DNA from: Dactylosporangium fulvum
GTDB lineage: Bacteria; Actinomycetota; Actinomycetes; Mycobacteriales; Micromonosporaceae
Direction of reading: 5' to 3'
NCBI RefSeq assembly: GCF_025137375.1
Contig: NZ_CP073720.1
Location: 4,674,501 to 4,738,500 of the forward strand
Length of the DNA: 64,000 nt
The translations under genes and the position numbers were made by a program. Positions 25,848-35,614 of the stretch are shown piece by piece; the first letter of the stretch is position 1, and the number at the start of each line of letters is the position of its first letter. Below the pieces are notes generated by a model. It had not been told where the DNA came from. It saw nothing but the letters and a program-made list of their open reading frames with translations, and did not search any database.

Positions 25848-27106
25848 CCGCCAATCGATCCGACCCTGGTCACATGCTCGACGGGGTACGGGTGCTGGAT
25901 CTGACTCAGTTCCTGTCCGGGCCGTTCGGATCTCAGATGCTCGCTGATCTGGGCGCGGAGGTCATCAAGATCGAGCCACGGGGTGGGGACAGCTCTCGGG
26001 CCATCCCTCCGCACTTCGTGCGCGGCGACAGTGCCTACTTCCACGCCGTGAACCGGGGCAAGAAGAGTGTGCAGATCGACCTGAAGTCTCCTGCGGGACG
26101 AGCGGTCTTTCTGGAGTTGGTCCGCACCGCGGACGTCGTATTCGACAACTTCCGTCCCGGAGTGCTCGAGCGACTGCAGCTAGACCACGCCCAGTTGGAG
26201 CGGGTGAATCCAAAGATCATTACCTGTAGCGTGACCGGGTTCGGGGAACATGGGCAGTACCGGGACCGTCCCGCCTACGACGCGATCGTGCAGGCGATGT
26301 CCGGCGGGATGAGCCTGACCGGACACGCCGGTGCCCCGCCGGCGCGGATGGGGATCCCGATCGGTGACCTATCCGCAGGAATGTACGCCGCGACCGCTAT
26401 CGCGGCGAGCCTGGTAAGGCTGCACCGTACCGGCGCCGGCGACCACATCGAGATCGCGATGCTGGACTGCCAGCTCGCCATGTTGACGTACCAGGCGGCG
26501 TACTACCTCTTCAGCGGAGCGGTCCCTGGACCTCAGGGTAGCGGTCATGTCAGCATTCCCACTTACCGGTCCTTCCGGTGCGCTGACGACAGGTACGTCA
26601 TGGTCACGGCGAACACCGAGGCGATGTGGAGATCCCTCTGCGCCGCGATCGGCGTGGCCGAGCTGGCCGATGACCCACGGTTCGTCGATGCCGGGGCGCG
26701 TCTGCGGAACCAGGTGGAGCTATGGGTGCGCCTGGAACCGGCCTTCCGGGAGTTGCCGGCGGAGGAGGCGCTCGCGCGCCTGGTCAACGCCGGGGTGCCC
26801 GCCGCGCCCATGAACACGGTGGCCGATGCGCTCGACGATGCCAACACCGCGGATCGCGAGATGCTCCTGGAGCTGATCAGTGCCGAGGGAGCGGTGGTCA
26901 TGGTGAGTGGTAACCCGATCAAGAGCACCCGGGGTGGCTGCCGCGGCCCGCACGACCACCAGTTCCCACCGCGACTCGGTGGGCAGACCGCGGAGGTCCT
27001 GGCCGATCTCCTCGGATACGAGGCAGCACACATAGAACGACTGAGGCGTCAGGGCGCCGTCGGAGCGTTCGAGAGTGACACCCCTTCGAAAGGCCTCGCG
27101 AACTAG
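25844..27106 (+). CDS. CaiB/BaiF family III CoA-transferase
   Basis: 420 residues. Family marks: N-terminal GVRVLDLTQFLSGPFGSQML, GAEVIKIEP, the FDNFRPGVLERL segment and the catalytic aspartate region IPIGDLSAGMYA (Asp175 expected to form the aspartyl-CoA thioester intermediate). It moves CoA from a donor acyl-CoA to a free acid, or acts as a racemase in related members. The start overlaps the thiolase stop (ATGA). It likely activates the imported or deamidated acid for cleavage by the thiolase. Confidence 0.9.
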   Translation: MTANRSDPGHMLDGVRVLDLTQFLSGPFGSQMLADLGAEVIKIEPRGGDSSRAIPPHFVRGDSAYFHAVNRGKKSVQIDLKSPAGRAVFLELVRTADVVFDNFRPGVLERLQLDHAQLERVNPKIITCSVTGFGEHGQYRDRPAYDAIVQAMSGGMSLTGHAGAPPARMGIPIGDLSAGMYAATAIAASLVRLHRTGAGDHIEIAMLDCQLAMLTYQAAYYLFSGAVPGPQGSGHVSIPTYRSFRCADDRYVMVTANTEAMWRSLCAAIGVAELADDPRFVDAGARLRNQVELWVRLEPAFRELPAEEALARLVNAGVPAAPMNTVADALDDANTADREMLLELISAEGAVVMVSGNPIKSTRGGCRGPHDHQFPPRLGGQTAEVLADLLGYEAAHIERLRRQGAVGAFESDTPSKGLAN

Positions 27107-27177
27107 CCGGTTCGACTGACGGCATAGGAGCACGTATCCGCCATCGACGCAATTCTCTGGAACGGAGACCGAAGATA

Positions 27178-28812
27178 ATGAAACAGGAGCCGAACGAGCA
27201 CCCAGTCACCAGGTTACCCCTGTCGCGCCGCAGCTTCCTCCTCGGCGGCTCGGGCGCGCTCGGCCTATTCGCGCTCGGCGGTCCGCTGCTGTCCGGATGT
27301 GGCAGTGCTGCGTCAGCCGGTGCCAACGCGGCGACTGTGGCTCTCCAGGCGCCGATCGTCAGCCTCGACCCACCACTGATCAACAGTATTCCCGTGGCCG
27401 CTGGCGTCCGCCACATGCTGGAAAGCTTCGTCAGCCTGGACGCCTCAGGCAAAATTGTCCCAGCTCTCGCCGAGTCCTGGGAGGTATCGGCCGATCGTAC
27501 GACGTGGTTACTCCACCTCCGGCAAGGCGTGACCTTCCACGACGGCTCCAAATGGACCGCCGAGGTCGCCAAGATGAACCTCGACCGCTACCTGGGGCGC
27601 CCGGCGGACTTTCCACGCGCGCAAAGCTACGGGTTCATCGACAAGGTCACCACCATCGACGAGCATACACTGCAGGTGCACACCGCATCACCTCAGGCCG
27701 GCTTCCTGAACTGGACAAGCTACTTCGCGCTGGGCTTCCACAGTGGAGAGTCGCTGGAGAAGTACAAGGACGAGGTTGCGCTGCGCGGCGTCGGCACGGG
27801 CCCGTTCAAGATGGTCAACTTCGTGCCGAACGAGCGCCTGGAGATGGAGCGCTTCGACGGCTACTGGGGTACCAAGGCCAAGCTGGACAAGCTGACCATC
27901 CGCACCGTACCGGACGCGTCCAGCCGGATCGCGATGGTGGAGACCGGCGAGGCGCATGTCGCGGTCGGCGTGCCACCGGCGATGGTACCGACCGTCCAGA
28001 AGTCCAAGTCGATGGCCCTGCTGTCGACGCCCAGCGTGCGCATGGTCTTCATCGGCATCAACAGCCAGCACGCCGACCTGAAGGACGTCCGGGTGCGGCG
28101 GGCCCTCAACTACGCGGTCGACGCGGCCAAGATCCTTGAGACCGTCCTGCACAAGCAGGGCACCCTCGCCAGGTCGGTCGTGCCGGAAATGATTCCCGGC
28201 TTCACCGCCCAGACCCCATACGGCTACGACCCGCAGCGGGCCGCCCAGCTTCTGGACGAGGCGGGCTGGACCGTCGGCGCCGGAGGCGTCCGGGCCAAGG
28301 ACGGCCGACCGTTGAAGCTCACGATCCAGACCACCGACGGCTACACCCCGGGAGACCGTTCCACCTGCGAAGCCGTCCAGAGCTACCTGGCCGAGGCCGG
28401 GGTACAGGCCGACCTGTCGATCATCGACCAGAACGGCTACTTCGCAGCGATGCAGAAGCCGGCCTCGATCACGACGACGACCCTCAACTACTTCGCCTAC
28501 GGCTCCAGCATCGTGGACCCGGGACACGCGCTCGGCGTGCTGGAGGGCTCCTGGACGAACATCAACAGCATCTACGCCCGCTACCGCAATGCCGAGTTCG
28601 ACGCGGCGTACAAGAAGGTCGTGACCTCGGTGGACGACCAGGCCGCCCTTGCCGAGGCGGCGGCCGGCGCGCAGAAGGTCGCCTGGGACGACGCGCCGTG
28701 GATCTTCCTGTTCTCGCTGAACAGCCTGCTCGCCAATAGCGACACGATCGAAGGGCTCACCGACGCCCCGCACGAGTTCTACAACCTGACCGCGGCGACG
28801 ATCCGCGCCTGA
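27178..28812 (+). CDS. ABC transporter substrate-binding lipoprotein, peptide/opine (family 5)
   Basis: 544 residues. A twin-arginine signal (SRRSFLLGG, Arg17-Arg18) runs into a hydrophobic stretch and the lipobox LLSGC (Cys41), so it is probably Tat-exported and anchored to the outer face of the membrane. Family 5 marks: IVPALAESWEVSADRTTWLL, HLRQGVTFHDGSKW, VRRALNYAVD. It captures the substrate for the permeases encoded downstream. The gap of about 70 bases after the CoA-transferase carries GGAACGGAG near the start, perhaps an internal promoter. Confidence 0.92.
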   Translation: MKQEPNEHPVTRLPLSRRSFLLGGSGALGLFALGGPLLSGCGSAASAGANAATVALQAPIVSLDPPLINSIPVAAGVRHMLESFVSLDASGKIVPALAESWEVSADRTTWLLHLRQGVTFHDGSKWTAEVAKMNLDRYLGRPADFPRAQSYGFIDKVTTIDEHTLQVHTASPQAGFLNWTSYFALGFHSGESLEKYKDEVALRGVGTGPFKMVNFVPNERLEMERFDGYWGTKAKLDKLTIRTVPDASSRIAMVETGEAHVAVGVPPAMVPTVQKSKSMALLSTPSVRMVFIGINSQHADLKDVRVRRALNYAVDAAKILETVLHKQGTLARSVVPEMIPGFTAQTPYGYDPQRAAQLLDEAGWTVGAGGVRAKDGRPLKLTIQTTDGYTPGDRSTCEAVQSYLAEAGVQADLSIIDQNGYFAAMQKPASITTTTLNYFAYGSSIVDPGHALGVLEGSWTNINSIYARYRNAEFDAAYKKVVTSVDDQAALAEAAAGAQKVAWDDAPWIFLFSLNSLLANSDTIEGLTDAPHEFYNLTAATIRA

Positions 28813-28829
28813 CACAGGAGGTAACGACC

Positions 28830-29240
28830 ATGGGCAATAAGGAGACGCAAGCGCCGACGCGGCGTGTCGTCAACCTGACCGGCATCCCCCAACCACTGGC
28901 GCACAAAAGCATGGCCGTAGTCAGCGGCAACACCATCTACGTCTCGGGTCAGCTCGGCAAGGGCGACGACGGCAAACCGCTGCCGACCCTCCGGGAACAG
29001 GGATACCAGGCCATGCGGCAGCTTGAGGCAATCCTCAAGGCGGCCGGCTCCGATCTGAACCATATCCTCCGGATGGGCATCTACGTCACCGACATCAACG
29101 GTCTGATGACGATCTCGGACATCAAGAAGGAACTCATCCCCAACGACCCGCCAGCCAGCTTCGGGTACGAGGTCTCGGCGCTGGCGCTCGGGGCGCTCGT
29201 CGAGATTGACGCCATAGCGGTGGTTGCCGAGGGTGTGTAG
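28830..29240 (+). CDS. RidA/YjgF family protein
   Basis: 136 residues, trimeric RidA fold. Signatures: KSMAVVSGNTIYVSGQLG, QAMRQLEAILKAAGSDLNHI, MGIYVTDING, and ALALGALVEIDAIAVV; the conserved arginine of canonical RidA (near R105) is replaced in the segment PPASFGYEVSAL, so deamination of 2-aminoacrylate is not assured. Its place between binding protein and permease genes suggests a pathway-specific role on an enamine/imine or carbamate intermediate. AGGAGG precedes the start. Confidence 0.85.
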   Translation: MGNKETQAPTRRVVNLTGIPQPLAHKSMAVVSGNTIYVSGQLGKGDDGKPLPTLREQGYQAMRQLEAILKAAGSDLNHILRMGIYVTDINGLMTISDIKKELIPNDPPASFGYEVSALALGALVEIDAIAVVAEGV

Positions 29241-29246
29241 GACAAC

Positions 29247-30164
29247 ATGAACAATGCGGTCGTACGTCGCTGCCTGCAGACCCTGCCGGTGCTGTTCCTG
29301 GTGTCAGTCGTCGTCTTCTCGACCATCCGGCTCATCCCCGGTGACCCGGTGGCCAACATGGTGGGGGCAGACGCCAGCGCGGAAACCATCGCTCGTGTAC
29401 GGGCGCAACTCGGCCTCGATCAGCCGATCTACGTCCAGTACTGGGACTGGCTGACCTCGTTGCTCGGGGGCGACTTCGGCCAGTCGCTGTCCACGCGTCG
29501 GTCGGTGCTGGACGAGGTCGCGCCCCGCGCGCTCGCGACCCTGCAGTTGACCGGCGTGAGCATGCTCGTCGCGCTGTTGGGTGGCGTGCTCCTCGGGATC
29601 CTCGCCGCCTACAACCGAGGCCACGTCATCGACCGTATCGTGAGCGGACTTGGGATGCTCTGTGTCAGCGTCCCGTCGTACTGGGTCGGCATGATGCTCG
29701 TGCTGCTGATCTCAGTGCAGCTGGGGCTGCTGCCGACGGGCGGGAACATCCTGCCCGGCAGCATGATCCTGCCCGTGGCCGTGTTGACCCTGCCCCAGCT
29801 GGGCATGCTCGCCCGGCTGACGAGGGGCACCTTCATCGACATCCTCGAACAGGACTACGTCCGTACTGCCCGGCAGAAGGGACTGCCCGAACGGCGCATC
29901 CTGCTGCGGCACGCGCTGCCCAACGGCGGGGTGACAATCCTGACCTTCGCCGGAGTCCAGCTCGGGCACCTGCTGGCGGGGGCCGTGGTGGTGGAGGTGG
30001 TCTTCGCGTGGCCGGGACTGGGCCGGCTCGCCGTCGACTCGTTGCTGATCCGCGATCTGCCGGTCGTCCAGGCGACCATCCTGCTGTTCGCGCTGACCGT
30101 CCTCGTCATCAACCTCGTCACGGACCTGCTCTACACCATCGTCGACCCTCGGATCGGAGGCTGA
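29247..30164 (+). CDS. ABC transporter permease, DppB-like
   Basis: 305-residue inner membrane subunit with about six hydrophobic helices. N-terminal RCLQTLPVLFLVSVVVFSTI and IRLIPGDPV are typical of DppB/OppB; the EAA loop for ATPase contact is visible as DYVRTARQKGLPERRILLRH. It pairs with the next gene to form the channel for the substrate delivered by the upstream lipoprotein. Confidence 0.92.
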   Translation: MNNAVVRRCLQTLPVLFLVSVVVFSTIRLIPGDPVANMVGADASAETIARVRAQLGLDQPIYVQYWDWLTSLLGGDFGQSLSTRRSVLDEVAPRALATLQLTGVSMLVALLGGVLLGILAAYNRGHVIDRIVSGLGMLCVSVPSYWVGMMLVLLISVQLGLLPTGGNILPGSMILPVAVLTLPQLGMLARLTRGTFIDILEQDYVRTARQKGLPERRILLRHALPNGGVTILTFAGVQLGHLLAGAVVVEVVFAWPGLGRLAVDSLLIRDLPVVQATILLFALTVLVINLVTDLLYTIVDPRIGG

Positions 30165-30168
30165 CCTG

Positions 30169-31098
30169 ATGTCCTCCATGCCGCCTGAGTCCGCCCTGGC
30201 GGAGCCCGCGACCACTGCAGCGGCGACACCCGTCGACGGCCCGCCTTCCTCCCGCGGCGTCAGTCTGCGCCGGCTGCCGGTGCGCGCCCAGCTCGGCCTC
30301 GGCATGCTCGTTGCCATCGTCGTAGTCAGCACCGTGGTTCCGCTGCTGTCCCCCTACAAGCCGTTCCAGCAGAACCTCTCCGAGGCGTTCCAGGGCTTCA
30401 GCGCGGCGCACCCACTCGGCACCGACCAGCTGGGGCGGGACATGCTGGTCCGCCTCGCCTACGGCGCCCGATACACGATCGGGATCACCTTGGCCGCGAC
30501 CGTTCTCGGCGCCGTCATCGGGATGACCGCCGGAGTGATCGCCGCCTACTACCGCCGCTGGCCAGAGACCATCGTGATGCGGGCAGTGGACGTCATGCTC
30601 GCGTTCCCCGGCGTCCTGATCGCATTCATCGTGATCGCGGTCCTCGGCACCGGCACCGCTCCGCTGCTTTACGCGACAACCATCTACTCGGTGCCGGTCT
30701 TCGCCCGCCTCGCATACGGGACCTCGAAGTCCATCATGGCCAGACAGTTCGTGGACGCGGCCCGCGCGCGAGGCGCGAGCGACGCCCGGATCATCTGGCG
30801 CCACATCGTGCCGAACATCGTGCCCGAGATGGTGATCCTCTGGACGCTACGCCTCGCCATCACCGCGATGCTCGTCTCATCCCTGAGCTTCCTCGGGCTG
30901 GGCGTGCAGCCGCCGACCCCGGAGTGGGGCGCCATGCTCAGCCAAGGCCGGGAGTTCCTGCGGGTCGAGCCGGCCATGGTTGTTGTCCCCGGCGTGGCCG
31001 TGAGCCTGCTCATCATCGCCATCAACCTGTTCGGCGACGGCCTGCGCGACGCGGTCGACCCGCGCCGCCGGTCAGCACGGACGAGAGGAACATCGTAG
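30169..31098 (+). CDS. ABC transporter permease, DppC-like
   Basis: 309 residues. A hydrophilic N-terminus (about 1-40, Ala/Thr/Pro-rich) precedes the first helix LGLGMLVAIVVVSTVVPLLS. HPLGTDQLGRDMLVRLAYGA is a hallmark of DppC/OppC. The EAA loop reads FVDAARARGASDARIIWRHI. ATG start 4 bases after the DppB-like stop; an ATG four codons in is an alternative. Heterodimer partner of the DppB-like subunit. Confidence 0.92.
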   Translation: MSSMPPESALAEPATTAAATPVDGPPSSRGVSLRRLPVRAQLGLGMLVAIVVVSTVVPLLSPYKPFQQNLSEAFQGFSAAHPLGTDQLGRDMLVRLAYGARYTIGITLAATVLGAVIGMTAGVIAAYYRRWPETIVMRAVDVMLAFPGVLIAFIVIAVLGTGTAPLLYATTIYSVPVFARLAYGTSKSIMARQFVDAARARGASDARIIWRHIVPNIVPEMVILWTLRLAITAMLVSSLSFLGLGVQPPTPEWGAMLSQGREFLRVEPAMVVVPGVAVSLLIIAINLFGDGLRDAVDPRRRSARTRGTS

Positions 31099-32117
31099 TG
31101 CGAGCAATTCAAGTCCGGCAGTTCGGCGGACCAGACGCGTTGGAGCTTGTTGATATCGCGCGGCCCGAGCCCGCCGCCGGACAGGTCCTGCTCAAGGTCG
31201 CGGCCGCAGGGGTCAACTATGCGGACACCCGCATGCGGGCGGGCAGCTACGTACGACAGCCGGCCCTGCCGGTCACACCCGGGTTCGAGGTCAGCGGGAC
31301 GGTTGAGGTGGTAGGGCCGGGGGCGGCGGCATGCGCGATGGATCCATCGATCCTCGCAGCCGGCACCCCGGTCATCGCAGGCGACGCAACCGGCGGATAC
31401 GCGCAGTTCGCCGTCGTGCCCGCGGATCTGCTGTTCCCGCTACCGCCCGGCAAGCGCCTGGAGGACGCGGCCGCACTGCCCGTCAACTACCTGGTCGCAT
31501 GGCTGGCACTGCACCATAAGGGCGGCCTGCGCCCTGGTGAAACGGTGCTCGTCCATGCCGCCGGCGGGGGCGTCGGAAGCGCCATCACCCAGCTGGCCCG
31601 CCTCGCCGGCGCCCGCGTGGTTGCTACCGCCAGCTCTGTCGAGAAGCTGACCGTCGCCCGTACCGCCGGCGCCGACGTCACAGTGAACTACACCGAGACA
31701 GACTTCGTTTCGCAGATCAGGGACATCCTGGGCGAGCAGCAGCCCATTGACCTGGTGCTGGACTCCGTCGGGGGGCCCACCCTGGTGCACAGCCTGAAAC
31801 TGCTGTCGCCCTGGGGCCGCCTTGTCGGGTTTGGCCAGGCGAGCGACACGCCGGCGTCCCTCGACGTGTATGCCTCGGCGATCCCCAACCACCTCGACCT
31901 GCGCTTCTTCGCCCGTGGCACGCTGTGCGGCTCCCGGCACCCTCGCGACAGGGCGCTGCTCTACGAGGCTATGCAGCAGGTCGTCGCCCTCTGGGCATCC
32001 GGCGACATCGATCCCGTCACCGTCCACCGGCTCCCTCTCAGTCAGGCGTCGCAAGCCCATCGGCGTCTGGGAGACCGATCCGCCATCGGCAAGATCCTGC
32101 TGGACCCGGAGGCATGA
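31098..32117 (+). CDS. quinone oxidoreductase-like MDR-family dehydrogenase
   Basis: 339 residues of the zinc-independent medium-chain dehydrogenase type. N-terminal VRAIQVRQFGGPDALELVDI, GVNYADTRMRAGSY and TPGFEVSGTV, then the NADPH Rossmann motif HAAGGGVGSAITQLARLAGA, typical of crotonyl-CoA reductase/quinone reductase relatives. No zinc-ligand pattern is seen. It probably reduces an enone intermediate. The GTG start shares one base with the permease stop (TAGTG) and has GAGAGGAAC ahead of it. Confidence 0.88.
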   Translation: MRAIQVRQFGGPDALELVDIARPEPAAGQVLLKVAAAGVNYADTRMRAGSYVRQPALPVTPGFEVSGTVEVVGPGAAACAMDPSILAAGTPVIAGDATGGYAQFAVVPADLLFPLPPGKRLEDAAALPVNYLVAWLALHHKGGLRPGETVLVHAAGGGVGSAITQLARLAGARVVATASSVEKLTVARTAGADVTVNYTETDFVSQIRDILGEQQPIDLVLDSVGGPTLVHSLKLLSPWGRLVGFGQASDTPASLDVYASAIPNHLDLRFFARGTLCGSRHPRDRALLYEAMQQVVALWASGDIDPVTVHRLPLSQASQAHRRLGDRSAIGKILLDPEA

Positions 32118-33559
32118 TGAAGAGCAACCAGGACCTCTGCTACACCTCCGCCGTCGACATCGCCGAGGCGGTCCGCGCCCGGCGGCTGTCACCGGTCGAC
32201 GTGGTCACCGCGCTTGCCGAACGAGCCCAGAGCGTCAATCCCATCATCAACGCGCTCGTGACAACCGACTTCGACCGTGCGCTGCAGGAGGCCAGAGCAC
32301 TCGAGCGGGCGGCCACAGACAGCGAGCACCGCCCTCTGCTGGGCGTCCCGATCTCCATCAAGGATCTGACCGACACAGCGGGAATGCGCACCACCTACGG
32401 ATCGCACCGTTTCTCCGACCACGTGCCGGCCGAGGACGCCGAGGTGGTCCGGCGCGTACGGAAGGCCGGAGCGATTGTCTTCGGCAAAACCAATACACCC
32501 GAGTTCGGCGCCGGCATCAACACGGTCAACGACCTGTTCGGCGCTACCCGCAACCCCTGGAACACCGACCGCAGCGCCGGCGGATCCAGCGGCGGGGCAG
32601 CAGCAGCGGTCGCGGCGGGCCTCGGGCCACTCGCCGAGGCTACAGACCACGGCTGCTCGGTGCGGCTTCCCGCGAGCTTCAACGGGCTGGTCGGCCTGCG
32701 CACCACACCCGGTCGGATACCGCAGTGGCCCAATGACTGGGTCTTCGACTCCTACGCGGTCACGGGACCGCTCGCCCGTACCGTCGCCGATTGCGAACTG
32801 CTCTTTCAAGTCATGAGCGGACCCGACAGCCGCGTGCCGATCTCGGACATGGAACCGTACACGCCCGCTGCGCCGGACAGCGGCCTCAGCGTGCGGGGTT
32901 GGCGAATCGCGTGGAGCGCCGACCTCGGCATCGCCGCTGTCGACCCTGAGGTCCGGACGATCTGCGGCGAAGCCGTCAAGGTACTGGACGAGGCCGGAGC
33001 AATCATCGACGAGCACGCCCCAGACTTCACGGACGTCCGTCGGATCATCGATCCGCTGCGGGCGGTCCGGCAGGTGGCGCAAGCGGAACGTACGACAGGC
33101 ACCGCTGGGGGCATCGAGAACACATTCGTGGAGGCATATCTGCGCAAGGCCAAGGAGTACTCGGCGTACGACGTCGGTCGAGCCGAGGCGTTCCGCAGCA
33201 CCCTCTGGCAGCGGCTCGATCACTTCTTCGCCACCTACCGCTTGCTCGTCACGGTCACGACGCAAGTCCCAGCGTTCCCCGTCGAGCGGCTGTTCCCCGA
33301 CACCATCGACGGCCGCGAGATACACGACGTGATCGAGGCATGCCTTTCCTGCTACGCCATCACAGTCACCGGGCTGCCCGCGATCTCGATCCCCGTCGGA
33401 TTCACCAGCGGCGGACTGCCGGTCGGTCTGCAGGTGATCGGCCGGCCACGCGACGAGGCAACCCTGTTCGCCGTCGCGCGTCTGCTCGAGACGATCAGGC
33501 CGTGGAGCTCGGCCCGTCCGCGCCTCACGTCCGGAGAGGGCCGGTCAGATGGGCGATAG
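32114..33559 (+). CDS. amidase-signature family hydrolase
   Basis: About 481 residues. The Ser-cisSer-Lys triad is intact: Lys83 in PISIKDLTDTAG, cis-Ser159 in GGSSGG and nucleophile Ser182 in HGCSVRLPAS. The glycine-rich loop is altered from the usual DGGGSIR to DHGCSVR. It hydrolyses an amide, releasing ammonia or an amine and a carboxylate. Start overlaps the previous stop (ATGA; a second ATG follows at once). Within this operon it could open the amide of the imported compound before CoA transfer. Confidence 0.9.
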   Translation: MMKSNQDLCYTSAVDIAEAVRARRLSPVDVVTALAERAQSVNPIINALVTTDFDRALQEARALERAATDSEHRPLLGVPISIKDLTDTAGMRTTYGSHRFSDHVPAEDAEVVRRVRKAGAIVFGKTNTPEFGAGINTVNDLFGATRNPWNTDRSAGGSSGGAAAAVAAGLGPLAEATDHGCSVRLPASFNGLVGLRTTPGRIPQWPNDWVFDSYAVTGPLARTVADCELLFQVMSGPDSRVPISDMEPYTPAAPDSGLSVRGWRIAWSADLGIAAVDPEVRTICGEAVKVLDEAGAIIDEHAPDFTDVRRIIDPLRAVRQVAQAERTTGTAGGIENTFVEAYLRKAKEYSAYDVGRAEAFRSTLWQRLDHFFATYRLLVTVTTQVPAFPVERLFPDTIDGREIHDVIEACLSCYAITVTGLPAISIPVGFTSGGLPVGLQVIGRPRDEATLFAVARLLETIRPWSSARPRLTSGEGRSDGR

Positions 33560-34541
33560 ACCTGTGCTCTGCGTGCGGAACCTGTCAACCGTGTACTACG
33601 CCCGCGGCCGGTCCGTGCACGCCGTCGATGATGTGAGCTTCGACGTACCGGCCGGATCCACCATGGGGCTCGTGGGGGAGTCGGGGTGCGGCAAAAGCGC
33701 TACCGCACTCTCCGTCATGCGAATGATCCCGCCAACGGCTGGTGAGATCGTCAGCGGCTCTATTCTCCTGCAGGGCGCCGACGTCATGCGTATGAGCCCC
33801 AAGGAGTTGCGCCGTGTGCGAGGCGGCAGCATCGGGTTCATCCCGCAGGATCCGCTGAGCAGCCTCAACCCACTGATGACCGTTGGTGAGCAGGTCGCCG
33901 AAGTGCTCCAAGCGCACCGCAACGCCTCCCGCAGCGCCGCCCGTCGGACCGCGATCGAGCTGCTGGACCGCGTGGGCATCCCGAAAGCCACCGACCGGCT
34001 CAAGGACTATCCCCACCAGTTCAGCGGAGGAATGCGCCAACGGGTCGCGATCGCTATGGCCATCGCCTGCGATCCCGTCGTCCTCCTGGCCGACGAGCCG
34101 ACGACCGCCCTGGACGTAACGATGCAGGCGCAAATCCTGGAACTGCTCAAGAGGCTCTCTGCGGAGAACGGCATGGCGATCGTGCTCATCACCCACGACC
34201 TCGGGGTCGCCGCAAACATGTGCGACTCGATCCGGGTGATGTACGCAGGCCAGATCGTGGAAGAGGCCGAGGTGGACGACTTCTTCTACCGCCCGATGAC
34301 GCCGTACGCGCGAGGATTGATGGCCGCGCTGCCGTCAGCGGCGCCGAGCACGAACGGGCGCCTGAACGTGATTCCGGGAACGCCGCCCTCGCTGGCCGAT
34401 CTGCCGGCCGGCTGCCGGTTCAGTGCCCGGTGCGCGCACCGCCACACGGTGTGCCAGGAAACCGAACAGGTGTTGACGCAACGTGACCGTCCGGGTCACA
34501 CCGCGCGTTGCGTGGGCACCGACCGAGGGGGCTGGATCTAG
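33549..34541 (+). CDS. ABC transporter ATPase, DppD-like
   Basis: 330 residues. Walker A GESGCGKS, Q-loop FIPQDPLSSLNP, signature QFSGGMRQR, Walker B VVLLADEPTTALD and switch His in LITHDLG are complete. The C-terminal oligopeptide/dipeptide extension has CRFSARC...VC cysteines, which in some homologues bind an Fe-S cluster. It overlaps the amidase gene by 11 bases and powers the importer with the DppF-like subunit. Confidence 0.93.
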   Translation: MGDRPVLCVRNLSTVYYARGRSVHAVDDVSFDVPAGSTMGLVGESGCGKSATALSVMRMIPPTAGEIVSGSILLQGADVMRMSPKELRRVRGGSIGFIPQDPLSSLNPLMTVGEQVAEVLQAHRNASRSAARRTAIELLDRVGIPKATDRLKDYPHQFSGGMRQRVAIAMAIACDPVVLLADEPTTALDVTMQAQILELLKRLSAENGMAIVLITHDLGVAANMCDSIRVMYAGQIVEEAEVDDFFYRPMTPYARGLMAALPSAAPSTNGRLNVIPGTPPSLADLPAGCRFSARCAHRHTVCQETEQVLTQRDRPGHTARCVGTDRGGWI

Positions 34542-35575
34542 TGTCTGCTGGTGTTGCTTCCGCTCCTCTCGTCCGCGCCGCCGGTCTCTCGGTGCGTTTC
34601 CCCGTCGAGCGGCGAATCTTCCGCGGTCCCACCCGATGGGTCACCGCCGTGGACGGAGTGGACCTGGAGATTCATGCGGGTGACTCGGTTGGGCTGGTTG
34701 GCGAGTCCGGCAGCGGAAAGAGTTCTCTGGGACGAGCGCTCCTGCGCCTGAACGACTACTCGGCAGGCTCGGTCGTTTTCGACGGCACAGATCTAGGCTC
34801 GCTCAGCCGACAGCAGATGCGGTCCCTCCGGCGACGCATGCAACTCGTCTTCCAGGATCCTTACAGCTCCCTCAACCCCCGTATGAGAGTCCAGGCCCTT
34901 CTCGAAGAGCCGCTGGCCATCCACGGGATCGTGCCCCGCGCGGAGCGGGCGGACCGCGTCCGACAACTCCTCGAATTGGTCTCGCTCAACCCGGAACAGG
35001 CGAGCCGGTTCCCTCACGAGTTCTCCGGTGGGCAGCGCCAGCGGATCGGCATCGCACAGGCACTCGCCGTCGAACCGGAGTTCCTCGTCTGTGACGAACC
35101 CATCTCGGCTCTCGACGTATCAGTACAGGCCCAGATCATCAATCTGCTCATGGATCTGCGGGACCAGTTGGACCTGACGTTCCTGTTCATCGGGCACGAC
35201 TTGGACGCTGTCCGGCGATTGTGCGACCGTGTCTTCGTCATGTACCTCGGCAAGATCGTTGAGTCCGGGACGACCGAGTCCGTCTATCAGAATCCCCGCC
35301 ACCCGTACACACGGGCGCTACTGTCCTCCTCACCAAAGCCCGACCCGGTGGAGGAACGAACCCGGCAGCGGATCCTGCTGACCGGCGACCTGCCGTCGCC
35401 CGACAACATCCCGTCCGGATGCCGGTTCCACGGCAGGTGCTGGCTCTACGAGCAGCTCGCTCGACCCGCGCGTTGCCGCACAGAAGAACCGGCCGCAGCA
35501 CGGATCGACGAGTCGCACACGGCGGCCTGCCACTTCACCGATCACCTTGACCGGCCGGGTCCGCCAAACGAATAG
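34541..35575 (+). CDS. ABC transporter ATPase, DppF-like
   Basis: 344 residues. Walker A GESGSGKSS, FQDPYSSLNPRM, signature EFSGGQRQR, Walker B LVCDEPISALD and FIGHDLD are present, followed by the C-terminal CRFHGRC...ARC cysteine extension. The GTG start shares one base with the DppD-like stop. Last gene of the IclR operon; a strong inverted repeat follows. Confidence 0.93.
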   Translation: MSAGVASAPLVRAAGLSVRFPVERRIFRGPTRWVTAVDGVDLEIHAGDSVGLVGESGSGKSSLGRALLRLNDYSAGSVVFDGTDLGSLSRQQMRSLRRRMQLVFQDPYSSLNPRMRVQALLEEPLAIHGIVPRAERADRVRQLLELVSLNPEQASRFPHEFSGGQRQRIGIAQALAVEPEFLVCDEPISALDVSVQAQIINLLMDLRDQLDLTFLFIGHDLDAVRRLCDRVFVMYLGKIVESGTTESVYQNPRHPYTRALLSSSPKPDPVEERTRQRILLTGDLPSPDNIPSGCRFHGRCWLYEQLARPARCRTEEPAAARIDESHTAACHFTDHLDRPGPPNE

Positions 35576-35614
35576 CGTTCGCGGGGGTGTCAAACGAACG
35601 GCTCTGGCGCAAGG

